NCBI GenBank assembly: GCA_032718475.1
Contig: JAUCBJ010000795.1
Span: 1 to 64,000 of the forward strand
DNA: 64,000 nt
Direction: 5' to 3'
Origin: Nemertoderma westbladi
Taxonomy: Eukaryota > Xenacoelomorpha > Nemertodermatida > Nemertodermatidae
The position numbers were made by a program, and so were the translations under genes. Shown here piece after piece: positions 30,003 through 41,000 of this stretch. Under the pieces are notes generated by a model. The model saw only the letters and a program-made list of their open reading frames with translations, was not told the origin of the DNA and did no database searches. Positions within the stretch are counted from its first letter, which is position 1, and each line of letters opens with the position of its first letter.

Positions 30003-30774
30003 ATATATATTAAACGTGGAAATTAGAAATTTGAAGCATGTTCCTGTTTATATCGGTATAAAAACATCTGATCAAAAAATGCAAGAAACGAAAGTTAAAA
30101 AAATACAATTTCATAGGATACAAAAATATTTACTGTTTTTCACACGAACTTTTTGTTTTGCATTTAGGCCTATTTTGGGAAAAATAAGTGGTAAATTCAA
30201 AATAGCTATGTTCGGTTTCACTTCGGTTCCGGTTCGGCTCCTCCGTAGTTCGGCCGATCTTTATATTTGGGATCGTGGTGGGGTGGGGGGCCTGGGGCCT
30301 CGGCCCCTCCCCCCCCCCCCCCCCCCCCCCCCCATTCCTAAATACGGCCCTGCCTATTCATGGACGAACAGCTATTACTAACTGTGGCAAATATGTAACC
30401 TCACCAGGGCTACTCTCTCCAGAAAGAGAATTCAATTTTATTACTCAAGTAATGGAGCCGCAAAAATACCACTGACAGGTTTATTTTCAATTACTTAACT
30501 TATGTACTAAAATAAAATAAACGAGAGAAATTAAACCCCAATGAACCCTAATCCGGCCTGCCTTGGTTAAACTTTCACCAAAGCCCTATTCTGAGTTAGA
30601 ACCCCCACTGCATCGGTCCCAAAACATGCCCTGTACTTCCCTTTTATAAGTAGAAACTCCCTCATTCTGTCATCATCCACTAGTTCCCAACACGCGTGCT
30701 ACACCATAGCGCGGTCTGTCATACTAGCTGTAGGCTAGTGGGTACCGGTACTGCATAAGCAGTAGATAATTAAC
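30003..30774. other. Non-coding with poly-C tract
   Basis: Twenty-five C lie at 30309-30333. The plus-strand ORF running through it owes its Pro run to this tract and shows nothing else protein-like. The remainder is unremarkable. Confidence 0.4.
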
Positions 30775-31064
30775 GCAGTCAGATTAGCGAACTGATCATA
30801 ATATTAAAGCTAAAATCAGTCTTTCACGGTACAATTACTGCATTATTATAGCGAAAAGTATAAAACAAAGCAGAATCAAAGATTACAGCAACATTCAACA
30901 ACAAAATCACATGACTTACTTCAAAGTAAATTATTATACTACTACTACTACTAGGTCGAGCGAACTCGGACATTAGGCCTATTATTATATAAATAATTAA
31001 TTAATAAATAGAATTAAATTATATAAATAAATAAGAATAACAACAATAAGCAAGAAGAATGAGT

Positions 31065-31350
31065 CACCAATAGTAAAGCAAAATCCTACTTTCATTGGAC
31101 CTCCCTAAATAGCTAAACCAATGAAAAAGCCGGATTATTGCCCTACTCGCTACTTTTCGCCTAGTGTTATTAACGTACCATATATGGATATGAAAGTGCT
31201 CTTTTGGGCTTCTAATAGACCCCTATACGAGCCATTTACGCAACAGTAAATTATTATAAAGGGATTAGTGTGGCTATACATTTTACTACCAAATTCTGTC
31301 GTGGTGGCATTTGGCATTCCTATTAAATATACACCGTAAATACACTGTGC
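31065..31350 (+). repeat. Module M1, copy 1
   Basis: Begins CACCAATAGTAAAGCAAAAT and ends at the ACTGTGCAT word, where it is joined directly to AAATACTACTCCTCC. The same junction recurs at 45670. Minus-strand ORFs in it recur in every copy but look random. Confidence 0.8.
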
Positions 31351-31519
31351 ATAAATACTACTCCTCCATTTCTTAACCATTTTTTGAAATTTTTTCTTCA
31401 TATGAAAGGTAATTTCATAAGATAATTCGATAATTATTACGATTTTATATGAATACTAAGTACGTACTGTATAGCTTAAATTTCCTTCCAAATAGCACTA
31501 ATATATTTCATATATAACA

Positions 31520-32720
31520 AAAACGTAAAAAATTCGGGGCTGTTTCTTAATTTCTAAATAATGGGCAATTACCAACGAAATGCGTACATACAATTAATTG
31601 CCTAGGCATTTTAACACACGTAGAGGACTAAAATTGCCATTTATAATGAGCAGATCATTTTTAAATATTTTCCAATGGATTCAGCGCCCCAGAAAACCTG
31701 TATTGAAAAAAGATTAACCGAAAATTTCAAATTTTTGGAAAATTGTTCTGCTTGAAATTTTGGTGCTACAAATAACAACCCCAGTAGAATTTTTCGAAAT
31801 TTTTTATTTTCGGTCGGATTCATACTAGTGAAATTAAAATCTAAATATAATTTTAGTTCGGTGGTGTAGGCCTACTTCCTTCATGTCAGACACTATTAAC
31901 CAACCAGACCCCATACAGTTAATTTTGTGCGGGAAGGTTTGAATTTTGAGGTGATTATCTCAGCTAGAATGACATTTTTTCGTACGAAAAATACTACTCC
32001 TCCATTTCTTAACCATTTTTTGCAATTTTTTCTTCATATGAAAGGTAATTTCATAAGCTTTAACAAATTCTCCATATTTTGAATGAAAAATTAGAAATAA
32101 CATGGGTTTTTTCAGTTTTTAAAAAATTTCGAATTTTTTTTCAAAATTGCCAATTATCAGAAATAGAAAACGAAAATACAAAAAGTGCATGAAAAATATG
32201 ATGTAAATGAACTGCTGGTTCCAGAAAATGTGGTATCGGAAAATAAAAATGGAAAATATGAAGGCGTAGGGCCTAGTCTTATTAGTGAAATTTTTAAAAT
32301 CTTCATTACGTGCTGCGCGAAGGCCCCACTTCTATAAATAGTTTGTGCTCATTGTTTATAGAGTAAAGAAATATAAAGTATATCGATATCGCCGATATCA
32401 CCGATAACAAAATTTATAAGTTCCGTGTTTATAGACTGAAGTTTAGCTTTGTTGGCCCTGGAATGTCATTGTCTCGTTTCCAATTCCGTATTCACATTGG
32501 TGGTTCCATCTGTAACGGCATTGTGGAAGTGTCTGTGACTTCCACCACAACCACACATCGACTATATTCATCTTGTTTATGCGACAATTCATCATTTAGC
32601 GATGCGATATAATTTGCGAAGGGAGATGAGCGATAGTCGCTATCTATGCTGTGTCTCTTTCGTCGATCTCTTGGTGTTTCTCTGTCTAAAGTTTGAATTT
32701 TCGGGATTTGGTAGGCCTTT
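31520..32720 (+). repeat. Module M3, copy 1 (empty Ty3 site)
   Basis: Non-coding, AT-rich. It carries CGCGAAGGCCCCACTTC, TATAAATAG and a TATCGATATCGCCGATATC cluster (about 32380-32400). The sequence GGCCCTGGAATGTCATTG near 32453-32470 is uninterrupted here, whereas in the 37.7-kb copy it is split by the LTR element. Confidence 0.8.
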
Positions 32721-32836
32721 TACTTCTTCTATATTATTTTAAGTATTTTACTGCAATCGTTTATATTATATCAGAAAAATATTAATATATATAAATTATT
32801 TTTATTACAATTTATTTAAATATAATATATTATAAA

Positions 32837-34133
32837 CTACTACTAGGTCGAGCGAACTCGGACAGTGGAAATGAGATCCTTCCAGGCTTCCCGATTCTCC
32901 AACTACTACTAGGTCGAGCGAACTCGGACAGTGGAAATGAGATCCTTCCAGGCTTCCCGATTCTCCATAGTTGTCGCAATTGCGTTTCTCCCAAGTTCAG
33001 TATCCCTTTCAAGTTGATCTATATATGTTATAGCCAGTCGTCCACGACTACGCTTTCCATGTGTTGGTTGCCAGACAAGTAGATCTGGTATGACCTCGTC
33101 TTTACTTCGCCAACAGTGCCCACTGAATCTTAATCTGCGTTAACGGGTGGTGGTTGATACAGGTGGTATTGTGTACCATAAATCTCGGCGTTTGTCATGT
33201 TTTGTCTCCAGCTGACGTTTAGGGCAGCGCCATTAGTAGTCTTGTGTGCAACCATCAATTCGGCATTCAAGTGATTTAGTCAGTGTCCAGGTCTCACCCC
33301 CGTATAAAAATACTCTTACCACTGTGGCTCCCACTTATGCGTTCTTGTAATGTGAATCCCAGATCTCCACCCTTTGTGGCCGTCCTCATTGAGTAATCAA
33401 GTACAATTACAAATAGTATTGGTGCTAATGTGTCACCTTGCAGTACGCCAGCCAGGACTGAGAAGAACTCAATTTCACCATCTGATGAGAGTACCTGAGC
33501 TTCTGTGTCACAATATAATAATCGAATGCAAGCCACAATTACCTCTGGTATTCCATAAGCTCTTAGAATTTCCGGCATTTTACCTCTATGGATTGAGTCG
33601 AAGGCCTTCTTGAAGTCCACAAAAGTCATGACTGCGGGGAGATTCTTTGACTTAATTCCCTCAATCAGTCTCCGTAGCGGAAGTATCTGAGCTATTGTTG
33701 ATCTATTTTGTCGAAATCCGTTTTGGCTCTTACGCAGTAGTTTCTCTGTGAGGCCTAATCCTATATAGAATCATTTTGTTATGTATTTTGGCAGCTACCA
33801 CAAGCAGGCAGATTTTAGCAGCTACCACAAGCAGACAGATCCCACGATAGTTTGTTGGTATACCGTGGTCTCCTTTCTTGGGGAGGGGCTTTAGTTGACC
33901 TTTAGTCCAAATTGGTGGTGGTTTTTCCCCTTTCAGCATCTGGTTGGAAACATTCAATAATGGTCTGTTTAGCACTCCGGTTTTCCTTACCTTCGCTGGG
34001 ATTTCATATAATCCACTCGCTTTATTATTGGACATGCTTTTAATGCTTCTTTGGAGTTCGACAGGTGTGAAGTCCCCTGTTTCTATAGGTAGTGTTACTT
34101 TGGCTCTTACGCAGAAGTTTCTCTATGTGAGGC
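32837..34133 (-). pseudogene. LINE-T fragment A (RT with catalytic box deleted)
   Basis: On the minus strand it reads GDHGIPTNYRGICLL, then MTFVDFKKAFDSIHRGK with the first catalytic Asp, then LQGDTLAPILFVIVLDYSMR and LGFTLQERISGSHSG. It then jumps to the FIRG(GETWTLTKSLE) region. Comparison with the copy at 62331-63218 shows that about 390 bp, including the FADD box, are missing. A 27-bp in-tandem duplication encodes CLLVVAAKI twice. The 3' end is duplicated (the GGTCGAGCGAACTCGGACAG segment occurs twice) and ends in (TAG)n. Frameshifts are also present. It cannot encode an active RT. Confidence 0.85.
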
Positions 34134-34510
34134 AAGCAAAATCCTACTTTCATTGGACCTCACTAAATAGCTAAACCAATGAAAAAGCCGGATTATTGGC
34201 CTACTCGCTACTTTTCGCCTAGTGTTATTAACGTACCATATATGGATATGAAAGTGCTCTTTTGGGCTTCTAATAGACCCCTACACGAGCGATTTACGTA
34301 ACAGTAAATTATTATAAAGGGATTAGTGTGGCTACACATTTTACTACCAAATTCTGTCGTGGTGGCATTTGGCATTCCTATTAAATATACACCGTAAATA
34401 CACTGTGCATTGGGTATGAATATAAGTATTGTGCCCAAGTAAATGCACCCGAAATGTCCCCTTATTCCTAATATGACCAAATAACTGTTAGTTCTTATAC
34501 TTCCCCCATT
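34133..34510 (+). repeat. Module M1, copy 2 (long form)
   Basis: Same as copy 1 but continuing past ACTGTGCAT with TGGGTATGAATATAAGTATT and ending about TTAGTTCTTATACTTCCCCC. Confidence 0.8.
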
Positions 34511-34699
34511 TCTTATGATAACTATTACGATTTTATATGAATACTAAGTACGTACTGTATAGCTTAAATTTCCTTCCAAATAGCACTAATATCTTTCATA
34601 TATAACAAAAACGTAAAAAATTCGGGGCTGTTTCTTAATTTCTAATTTCTTTTTCTAATTAATTTTCTAATTTATAATTTCTAAATATTCATAACTTTT

Positions 34700-35450
34700 G
34701 TTATGGAAATCCATAAAGAATCAAGCGTTGATGGTGCAAAATTACTGCAAAGACTAACGGTTTGTTGGTTTGAATCATTAATTTAATTTAATTCATTAAG
34801 GAAATTACCCTGGGTTGCCAGGGTAATATGTTCTAGAATAACGCAAAAAAATGAAGAGAGCTGCTGAGCTGAAGGTTTAAGAAGACGGTTGAACCGAGCC
34901 CGAATATCACGTCAGGCAAACGAGACTTACCGCTGCGCCGGTACTTCACTTTCCGTTCACTAGTACCCAAGGTATTGTTCGTGGTAATTTCCTGCACATT
35001 TAAGGCCCGGGTTCTTACCTTGAATCAATCCTCGCGCCCACGCGCTCTGGCCCTTCGCGATTTCAGGTACGGCCCGCCCCCCCTACTCCACTCTGCATAC
35101 TCCTACTCCACTTCCTCTCCACTCCGATTTTCGCGTTTTTAGAATATTCGGTGACGGTTCTATTTAAACACTATTCTGTGAACACTGTAGATATTTTTTT
35201 ATTATATTTTAATATTTTACATATATTTATCAACTAAATTAAATTCACCTTGCTAAATTAAGACGTAAACATACAATTGCTATTTTCACTTAATTAACAG
35301 CTTTAATTTCTTTGCATTTCAGTTATTATTTTTTGAAGATTTTGCAGATCTATTTTTAGACATCTTTTATTTAATAACTATCTGAACTGATTACATAATA
35401 TTAAAGCTAAAATCAGTCTTTCACGGTACAATTACTGCATTATTATAGCG
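34700..35450 (+). repeat. Module M2, copy 1
   Basis: Contains the perfect hairpin ATTACCCTGG-GTTG-CCAGGGTAAT (34804-34827), then CACGTCAGGCAAACGAGAC, a CpG-rich stretch (35030-35150), and ends TTCACGGTACAATTACTGC. On the minus strand the CpG-rich part contains splice-donor-like sites CAAG|GTAAGA and GCG|GTAAGT. Confidence 0.75.
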
Positions 35451-35555
35451 AAAATTCGTAAAAAATTCGGGGCTGTTTCTTAATTTCTAAATAATGGGCA
35501 ATTACCAACTAAATGCGTACATACAATTGCCTAGGCATTTTAACACACGTAGAGG

Positions 35556-35750
35556 ACTCAATTTCACCATCTGATGAGAGTACCTGAGCTTCTGTGTCAC
35601 AATATAATAATCGAATGCAAGCCACAATTACCTCTGGTATTCCATAAGCTCTTAGAATTTCCGGCATTTTACCTCTATGGATTGAGTCGAAGGCCTTCTT
35701 GAAGTCCACAAAAGTCATGACTGCGGGGAGATTCTTTGACTTAATTCTCA
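35556..35750 (-). pseudogene. LINE-T 195-bp chip at a rearrangement junction
   Basis: A piece identical to 33468-33655 (FVDFKKAFDSIHRGKMPEIL region) joins the start of M3 to the middle of M1. The left junction falls at the shared GAGGACT/GAACT word. The result is a 1356-bp duplication of M1-M2 in this copy only. Confidence 0.8.
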
Positions 35751-36055
35751 GTAAATACACTGTGCATTGGGTATGAATATAAGTATTGTGCCCAAGTAAA
35801 TGCACCCGAAATGTCCCCTTATTCCTAATGTGACCAAATAACTGTTAGTTCTTATACTTCCCCCATTTCTTATGATAACTATTACGATTTTATATGAATA
35901 CTAAGTACGTACTGTATAGCTTAAATTTCCTTCCAAATAGCACTAATATCTTTCATATATAACAAAAACGTAAAAAATTCGGGGCTGTTTCTTAATTTCT
36001 AATTTCTTTTTCTAATTAATTTTCTAATTTATAATTTCTAAATATTCATAACTTT

Positions 36056-36805
36056 TGTTATGGAAATCCATAAAGAATCAAGCGTTGATGGTGCAAAATT
36101 ACCGCAAAGACTAACGGTTTGTTGGTTTGAATCATTAATTTAATTTAATTCATTAAGGAAATTACCCTGGGTTGCCAGGGTAATATGTTCTAGAATAACG
36201 CAAAAAAATGAAGAGAGCTGCTGAGCTGAAGGTTTAAGAAGACGGTTGAACCGAGCCCGAATATCACGTCAGGCAAACGAGACTTACCGCTGCGCCGGTA
36301 CTTCACTTTCCGTTCACTAGTACCCAAGGTATTGTTCGTGGTAATTTCCTGCACATTTAAGGCCCGGGTTCTTACCTTGAATCAATCCTCGCGCCCACGC
36401 GCTCTGGCCCTTCGCGATTTCAGGTACGGCCCGCCCCCCCTACTCCACTCTGCTCGCTTCCTCTCCACTCCGATTTTCGCGTTTTTAGAATATTCGGTGA
36501 CGGTTCTATTTAAACACTATTCTGTGAACACTGTAGATATTTTTTTATTATATTTTAATATTTTACATATATTTATCAACTAAATTAAATTCACCTTGCT
36601 AAATTAAGACGTAAACATACAATTGCTATTTTCACTTAATTAACAGCTTTAATTTCTTTGCATTTCAGTTATTATTTTTTGAAGATTTTGCAGATCTATT
36701 TTTAGACATCTTTTATTTAATAACTATCTGAACTGATTACATAATATTAAAGCTAAAATCAGTCTTTCACGGTACAATTACTGCATTATTATAGCGAAAA
36801 TTCGT
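36056..36805 (+). repeat. Module M2, copy 2
   Basis: Offset 1356 bp from copy 1, with the hairpin at 36161-36184. The 83-codon plus-strand ORF seen here (FKARVLTLNQSSRPRALA) recurs in the other M2 copies. It reads through the CpG-rich segment and lacks protein-like features, so I do not call it a gene. Confidence 0.8.
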
Positions 36806-36807
36806 AA

Positions 36808-37706
36808 AAAATTCGGGGCTGTTTCTTAATTTCTAAATAATGGGCAATTACCAACTAAATGCGTACATACAATTGCCTAGGCATTTTAACACACGTAGAG
36901 GACTAAAATTGCCATTTATAATGATCAGATCATTTTTAAATATTTTCCAATGGATTCAGCGCCCCAGAAAACCTGTATTGAAAAAAGATTAACCGAAAAT
37001 TTCAATTTTTTTGAAAATTGTTCTACTTGAAATTTTGGTGCTACAAATAACAACCCCAGTAGAATTTTTCGAAATTTTTTATTTTCGGTCGGATTCATAC
37101 TAGTGAAATCAAAATCTAAATATAATTTTAGTTCGGTGGTGTAGGCCTACTTCCTTCATGTCAGACACTATTAACCAAACAGACCCCGTACAGGTAATTT
37201 TGAATTTTGAGGTGAATATCTCAGCTAGAATGACATTTTTTCGTACGAAAAATACTACTCCTCCATTTCTTAACCATTTTTTGCAATTTTTTATTCATAT
37301 GAAAGGTAATTTCATAAGCTTCAACAAATTCTCCATATTTTGAATGAAAAATTAGAAATAACATGGGTTTTTTAAATTTTTAAAAAATTTCGAATTTTTT
37401 TTTCAAAATTGCCAATTATCAGAAATAGAAAACGAAAATACAAAAAGTGCATGAAAAATATGATGTAAATGAACTGCTGGTTCCAGAAAATGTGGTATTG
37501 GAAAATAAAAATGGAAAATATGAAGGCGTAGGGCCTAGTCTTATTAGTGAAATTTTTAAAATCTTCATTACGTGCTGCGCGAAGGCCCCACTTCTATAAA
37601 TAGTTTGTGCTCATTGTTCAATAGAAAGTATATCGATATCACCGATAACAAAATTTATAAGTTCCGTGTTTATAGACTGAAGTTGAGCTTTGTTGGCCCT
37701 GGAATG
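36808..37706 (+). repeat. Module M3, copy 2, interrupted by Ty3 element
   Basis: Runs from ATTCGGGGCTGTTTC to GGCCCTGGAATG, where the LTR begins. It resumes at 43066 with GAATGTCATTGTCTCG. Confidence 0.85.
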
Positions 37707-37983
37707 TGTTGGATATCCCTTTCCGATGTAGCAATGTAAAACTAATCAGTTATGAGTTACTTCCAACACGCTTAGTATTGTATAATAATAAAGTAGTCTG
37801 ACTACAGTATTACTGCATTAGGTCAAGCAACGCACTGACACAACACAACTATTGTATAATGCGGTACCGGTATATAATTACTGTAGTCTGTAGCCATGTG
37901 TTACACGGTAACAGGCCTACATAAACTGGCATGGCCTATATTCTGTGTAGCATGGCTTTACCTGTTAATAGTAGATCCTAACA
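37707..37983 (-). repeat. 3' LTR
   Basis: 277 bp, TG...CA ends with TGTT/AACA inverted tips. It differs from the 5' LTR at about four bases (for example GTATTGTA versus GTATCGTA, and GCACTGAC versus GCGCTGAC). Confidence 0.93.
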
Positions 37984-37997
37984 ATACTCCCCCTGGG
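37984..37997 (-). promoter_or_regulatory. Polypurine tract
   Basis: CCCAGGGGGAGTAT directly abuts the 3' LTR on the element strand and would prime plus-strand DNA synthesis. Confidence 0.7.
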
Positions 37998-38067
37998 AAA
38001 TATTCAGTTCAAAAGAACAAATATATGTTTATTATATGGTCTACGTTATATGGTCTTAATCCTCATT

Positions 38068-41000
38068 TTAGTCCATATTAGTTTTCGAGTCAAAACCATA
38101 GTAATCAGTTTTCTTGCGGATCCGTATTGGGTATCGTGTTCCAGCGTCACTTTGAGTTTGATCCGACCTCGACTCCGAACTAGGTTCGACAGTATGTCTC
38201 ATTTGTCCTCGTTCTTGGGTTTCCACTGTATCGTCTCTTGCGCCCAAGTGGTTTTCCGCCGTAACCTCTCTTGCTCCCATGTTCACATCAGCCGAGGTTT
38301 CAATTGTCTTGGTACCTCCATTTTTGTTATCAACTCGTTTTGGCTGAAAAATGTCTTTGTTACTCTCTCCCCCTTGGCCTACAAAAGGGCTGAATCGTTT
38401 CCTCAGGTGATCAAGATGGCGTCTGAATATGGTTCCACATATTTCCACTGTAGCGACTCTTGAACCAAAAAGTCCTTGATATATCGCGGGTAACCATTTT
38501 TCAGTAGGTTTACGACGAGAAAAGTTTCGTACCCAGATCGCTTCCCCTTTGATATAGTTTCCACTGGTAGTGATTATCTTTGGATCTTCAGGGAATTTCA
38601 GTAGGCGATGTAAACGTGTTTTAATGTTTCGACCTCCAAAAATCATTTCAGCTGGAGTCTGACCGTTTTCTTTAATGGTGCTGTGGTCAGCTAAGAGAAA
38701 TATGGCAATCTTTTCTTTCAGAGGTATCTTTGAATTGGACAGTTTCTTAAAAGTTGTTTTAAAGGATTGCACTAATCGCTCAGCAGCGCCGTTGCTGTTT
38801 GGTTTATATGGAGCAGAGGGCCATAAAGCAACTCCATTTTCCTTGCAGAAACGTGATAGTTCAGCTGCTCGAAACTGTGGTCCATTGTCTGCTGTAACAA
38901 TTTTTGGAACAGAAAAATCAGCAAAAAACTGTCGGCAAGATTGTATAACAGTCTCTGCAGTGGGATTCTTTGTCACCAGTTCAACACGAGACCATTTAGT
39001 TTTCGCACATATTAATCCTAACAATGTTTGTCCCTCGTATTCGCCGAAATCGAGGTGGATTCGCTCGAAAGGCTCGGTTGGTTCGGGCATTGGTTTCAGA
39101 GGAACATGGACTTCCTTAGAATACTGCTGGCATTGTTCACAGGATTTGGTGTATAAGTCGATGTCTTTAGCAATGTTCAACCACCAAACTGTATCTTTTG
39201 CTAAACCAGTCATCCTTTGTTTCCCAATATGCCCTTCATGCAGAATTTCGAGAACATTATTTTGAAGGTGCTCTGGAATCAGTACAGCCATTCCACGGAA
39301 AATTGTCCCATTATGGACAGTTAATTCATTCCGGATGTGTTTATACGGACGTAGTTCAGGTGAGTTAGAGGTATTTCCTGATGCTAGTTCGAGAACTAAC
39401 TTTTGAAGAATAACATCCTTCTCAGTAGCATCTTTGATGCCTATGCGGTTGAACTTAAACAATTCCGCTGTAGCTTGCTCCATATGTATGTCTGTAATCT
39501 TAATATCAACCATACCATCGATCTCTTCTTTTGGCTTAGAAAGCCTTGTGAAACAGTCAACAGGGTTGTCTTCTGATTTAATGAATTTTGGTGTGAAATT
39601 GTAATTTGACATTTCAACAGACCAGTGCTGTAGTCTGGATAGTGCCATTGATGGTAATTTCGCAGAAGGTGCTAGGATATGTTTCAATGGTAAGTTGTCA
39701 GTTATTAAAATAAAATGTCTTCCCAGAATATAAGATCTGAATTTCCGAACAGCAAATATGATTCCAAGGGCTTCCCGGTCGATTTGAGAGTAATTACGCT
39801 GAAATTTATTTAGCGATGCAGATGTGAAAGACACTGGGGTTAAACAGTTGTCATCCTGTTTTTGGAGTAGTACAGCAGACACGGCGGTCGGTGATGCGTC
39901 AGTAATTATCGTGGTTTCCTTTTTTGTATCAAAAAATGTCAGTAGTGTTGACTTTGCTATTTCAGCTTTGATTCTGTTGAATGCTTGGTTTGTTGTATCG
40001 TTCCATATGAATTCTGCATCCTTTGAAAGTAGACTGTACATTGGTTGTGCTATCTCAGCAAATGATGGGACAAATTTATGCAAGTAGTTGAATAATCCAA
40101 GTACTGATTGGAGTTCTTTGACGTTCTCCGGTGGTTGAAGAGCAGCAATTGTATCTATCTTTTTGGGGTCTGGGCGAATACCATCTTTAGAAATTAGATG
40201 TCCGCAGAACTCGACTGTATTTTGAAAAAACTTACATTTCTCCATACGCAATGTCAACCCAAAGTGGCGAAGGGCAGATAAAACAGACTTGAGGTTTTCA
40301 ATATGCTCTGCTTTGTTCTTCTCAGTAATAACACATTCATCCATGTATGTGGCGCTTTTAGTGTTATGCAAGGCTTCGTATATTCCCCTGAGACATTTAG
40401 TTCCTGAACTTTTTACTCCATATGGAACTCTAGTCGGAATTAGTAGTCCTAATGGTGTGTTTAGCGTAGTAATTAGCTCAGCTTCTTTAACTAATGGGAA
40501 CTGGTGGTATGCTTCCTTCAAGTCAAGGATCGTAAATTCCTGTCCTCCAGAAATTTTGTTTGTGATTTCATCTAAGGTTGATAACTGGAAAGTATCTTCA
40601 ATGAGAAATGGATTTATTGTGGATTTGTAATCACCACACACACGAATTTTATTGTTTCGCAATGAAACAACCAATGGGGTTGCCCATTTTATTTCCTCAT
40701 TGGGTTCAGGTTTGCGTAGAATACCACGTTTCAGGTCGTTTTCCAGAATCTGAATGACTTCGTCTTTGTACCCAAATGCTATTTGACAGCAACTTAGGAA
40801 TCTTGGTTTGGCTTCATCTGACAATGCTAATGTTGCAGGCTGTCCCTTGAATTTCCCAAGACCCGTAAAGACATCCTTGAATTCTAATTTCAAGTTATTC
40901 AAAGTATCACTGAATTGTACATTGTTTCCAATGTGTACCATCGTTTTTTTATCACTTGTACCTGTAAAATTGTCACGAAGGCAATCAACTCCGCAGTTTA

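Noticed and set aside
29944-30381. 145-codon plus-strand ORF
   Set aside because: It begins inside the MITE-like unit, includes a Pro run from the poly-C tract, and has no recognisable domain.
32350-32420. Bona fide RNA polymerase II promoter at TATAAATAG in M3
   Set aside because: The nearest initiator-like TCATTG is only about 19 bp from the TATA word, too close for standard spacing. Listed only as a low-interest observation.
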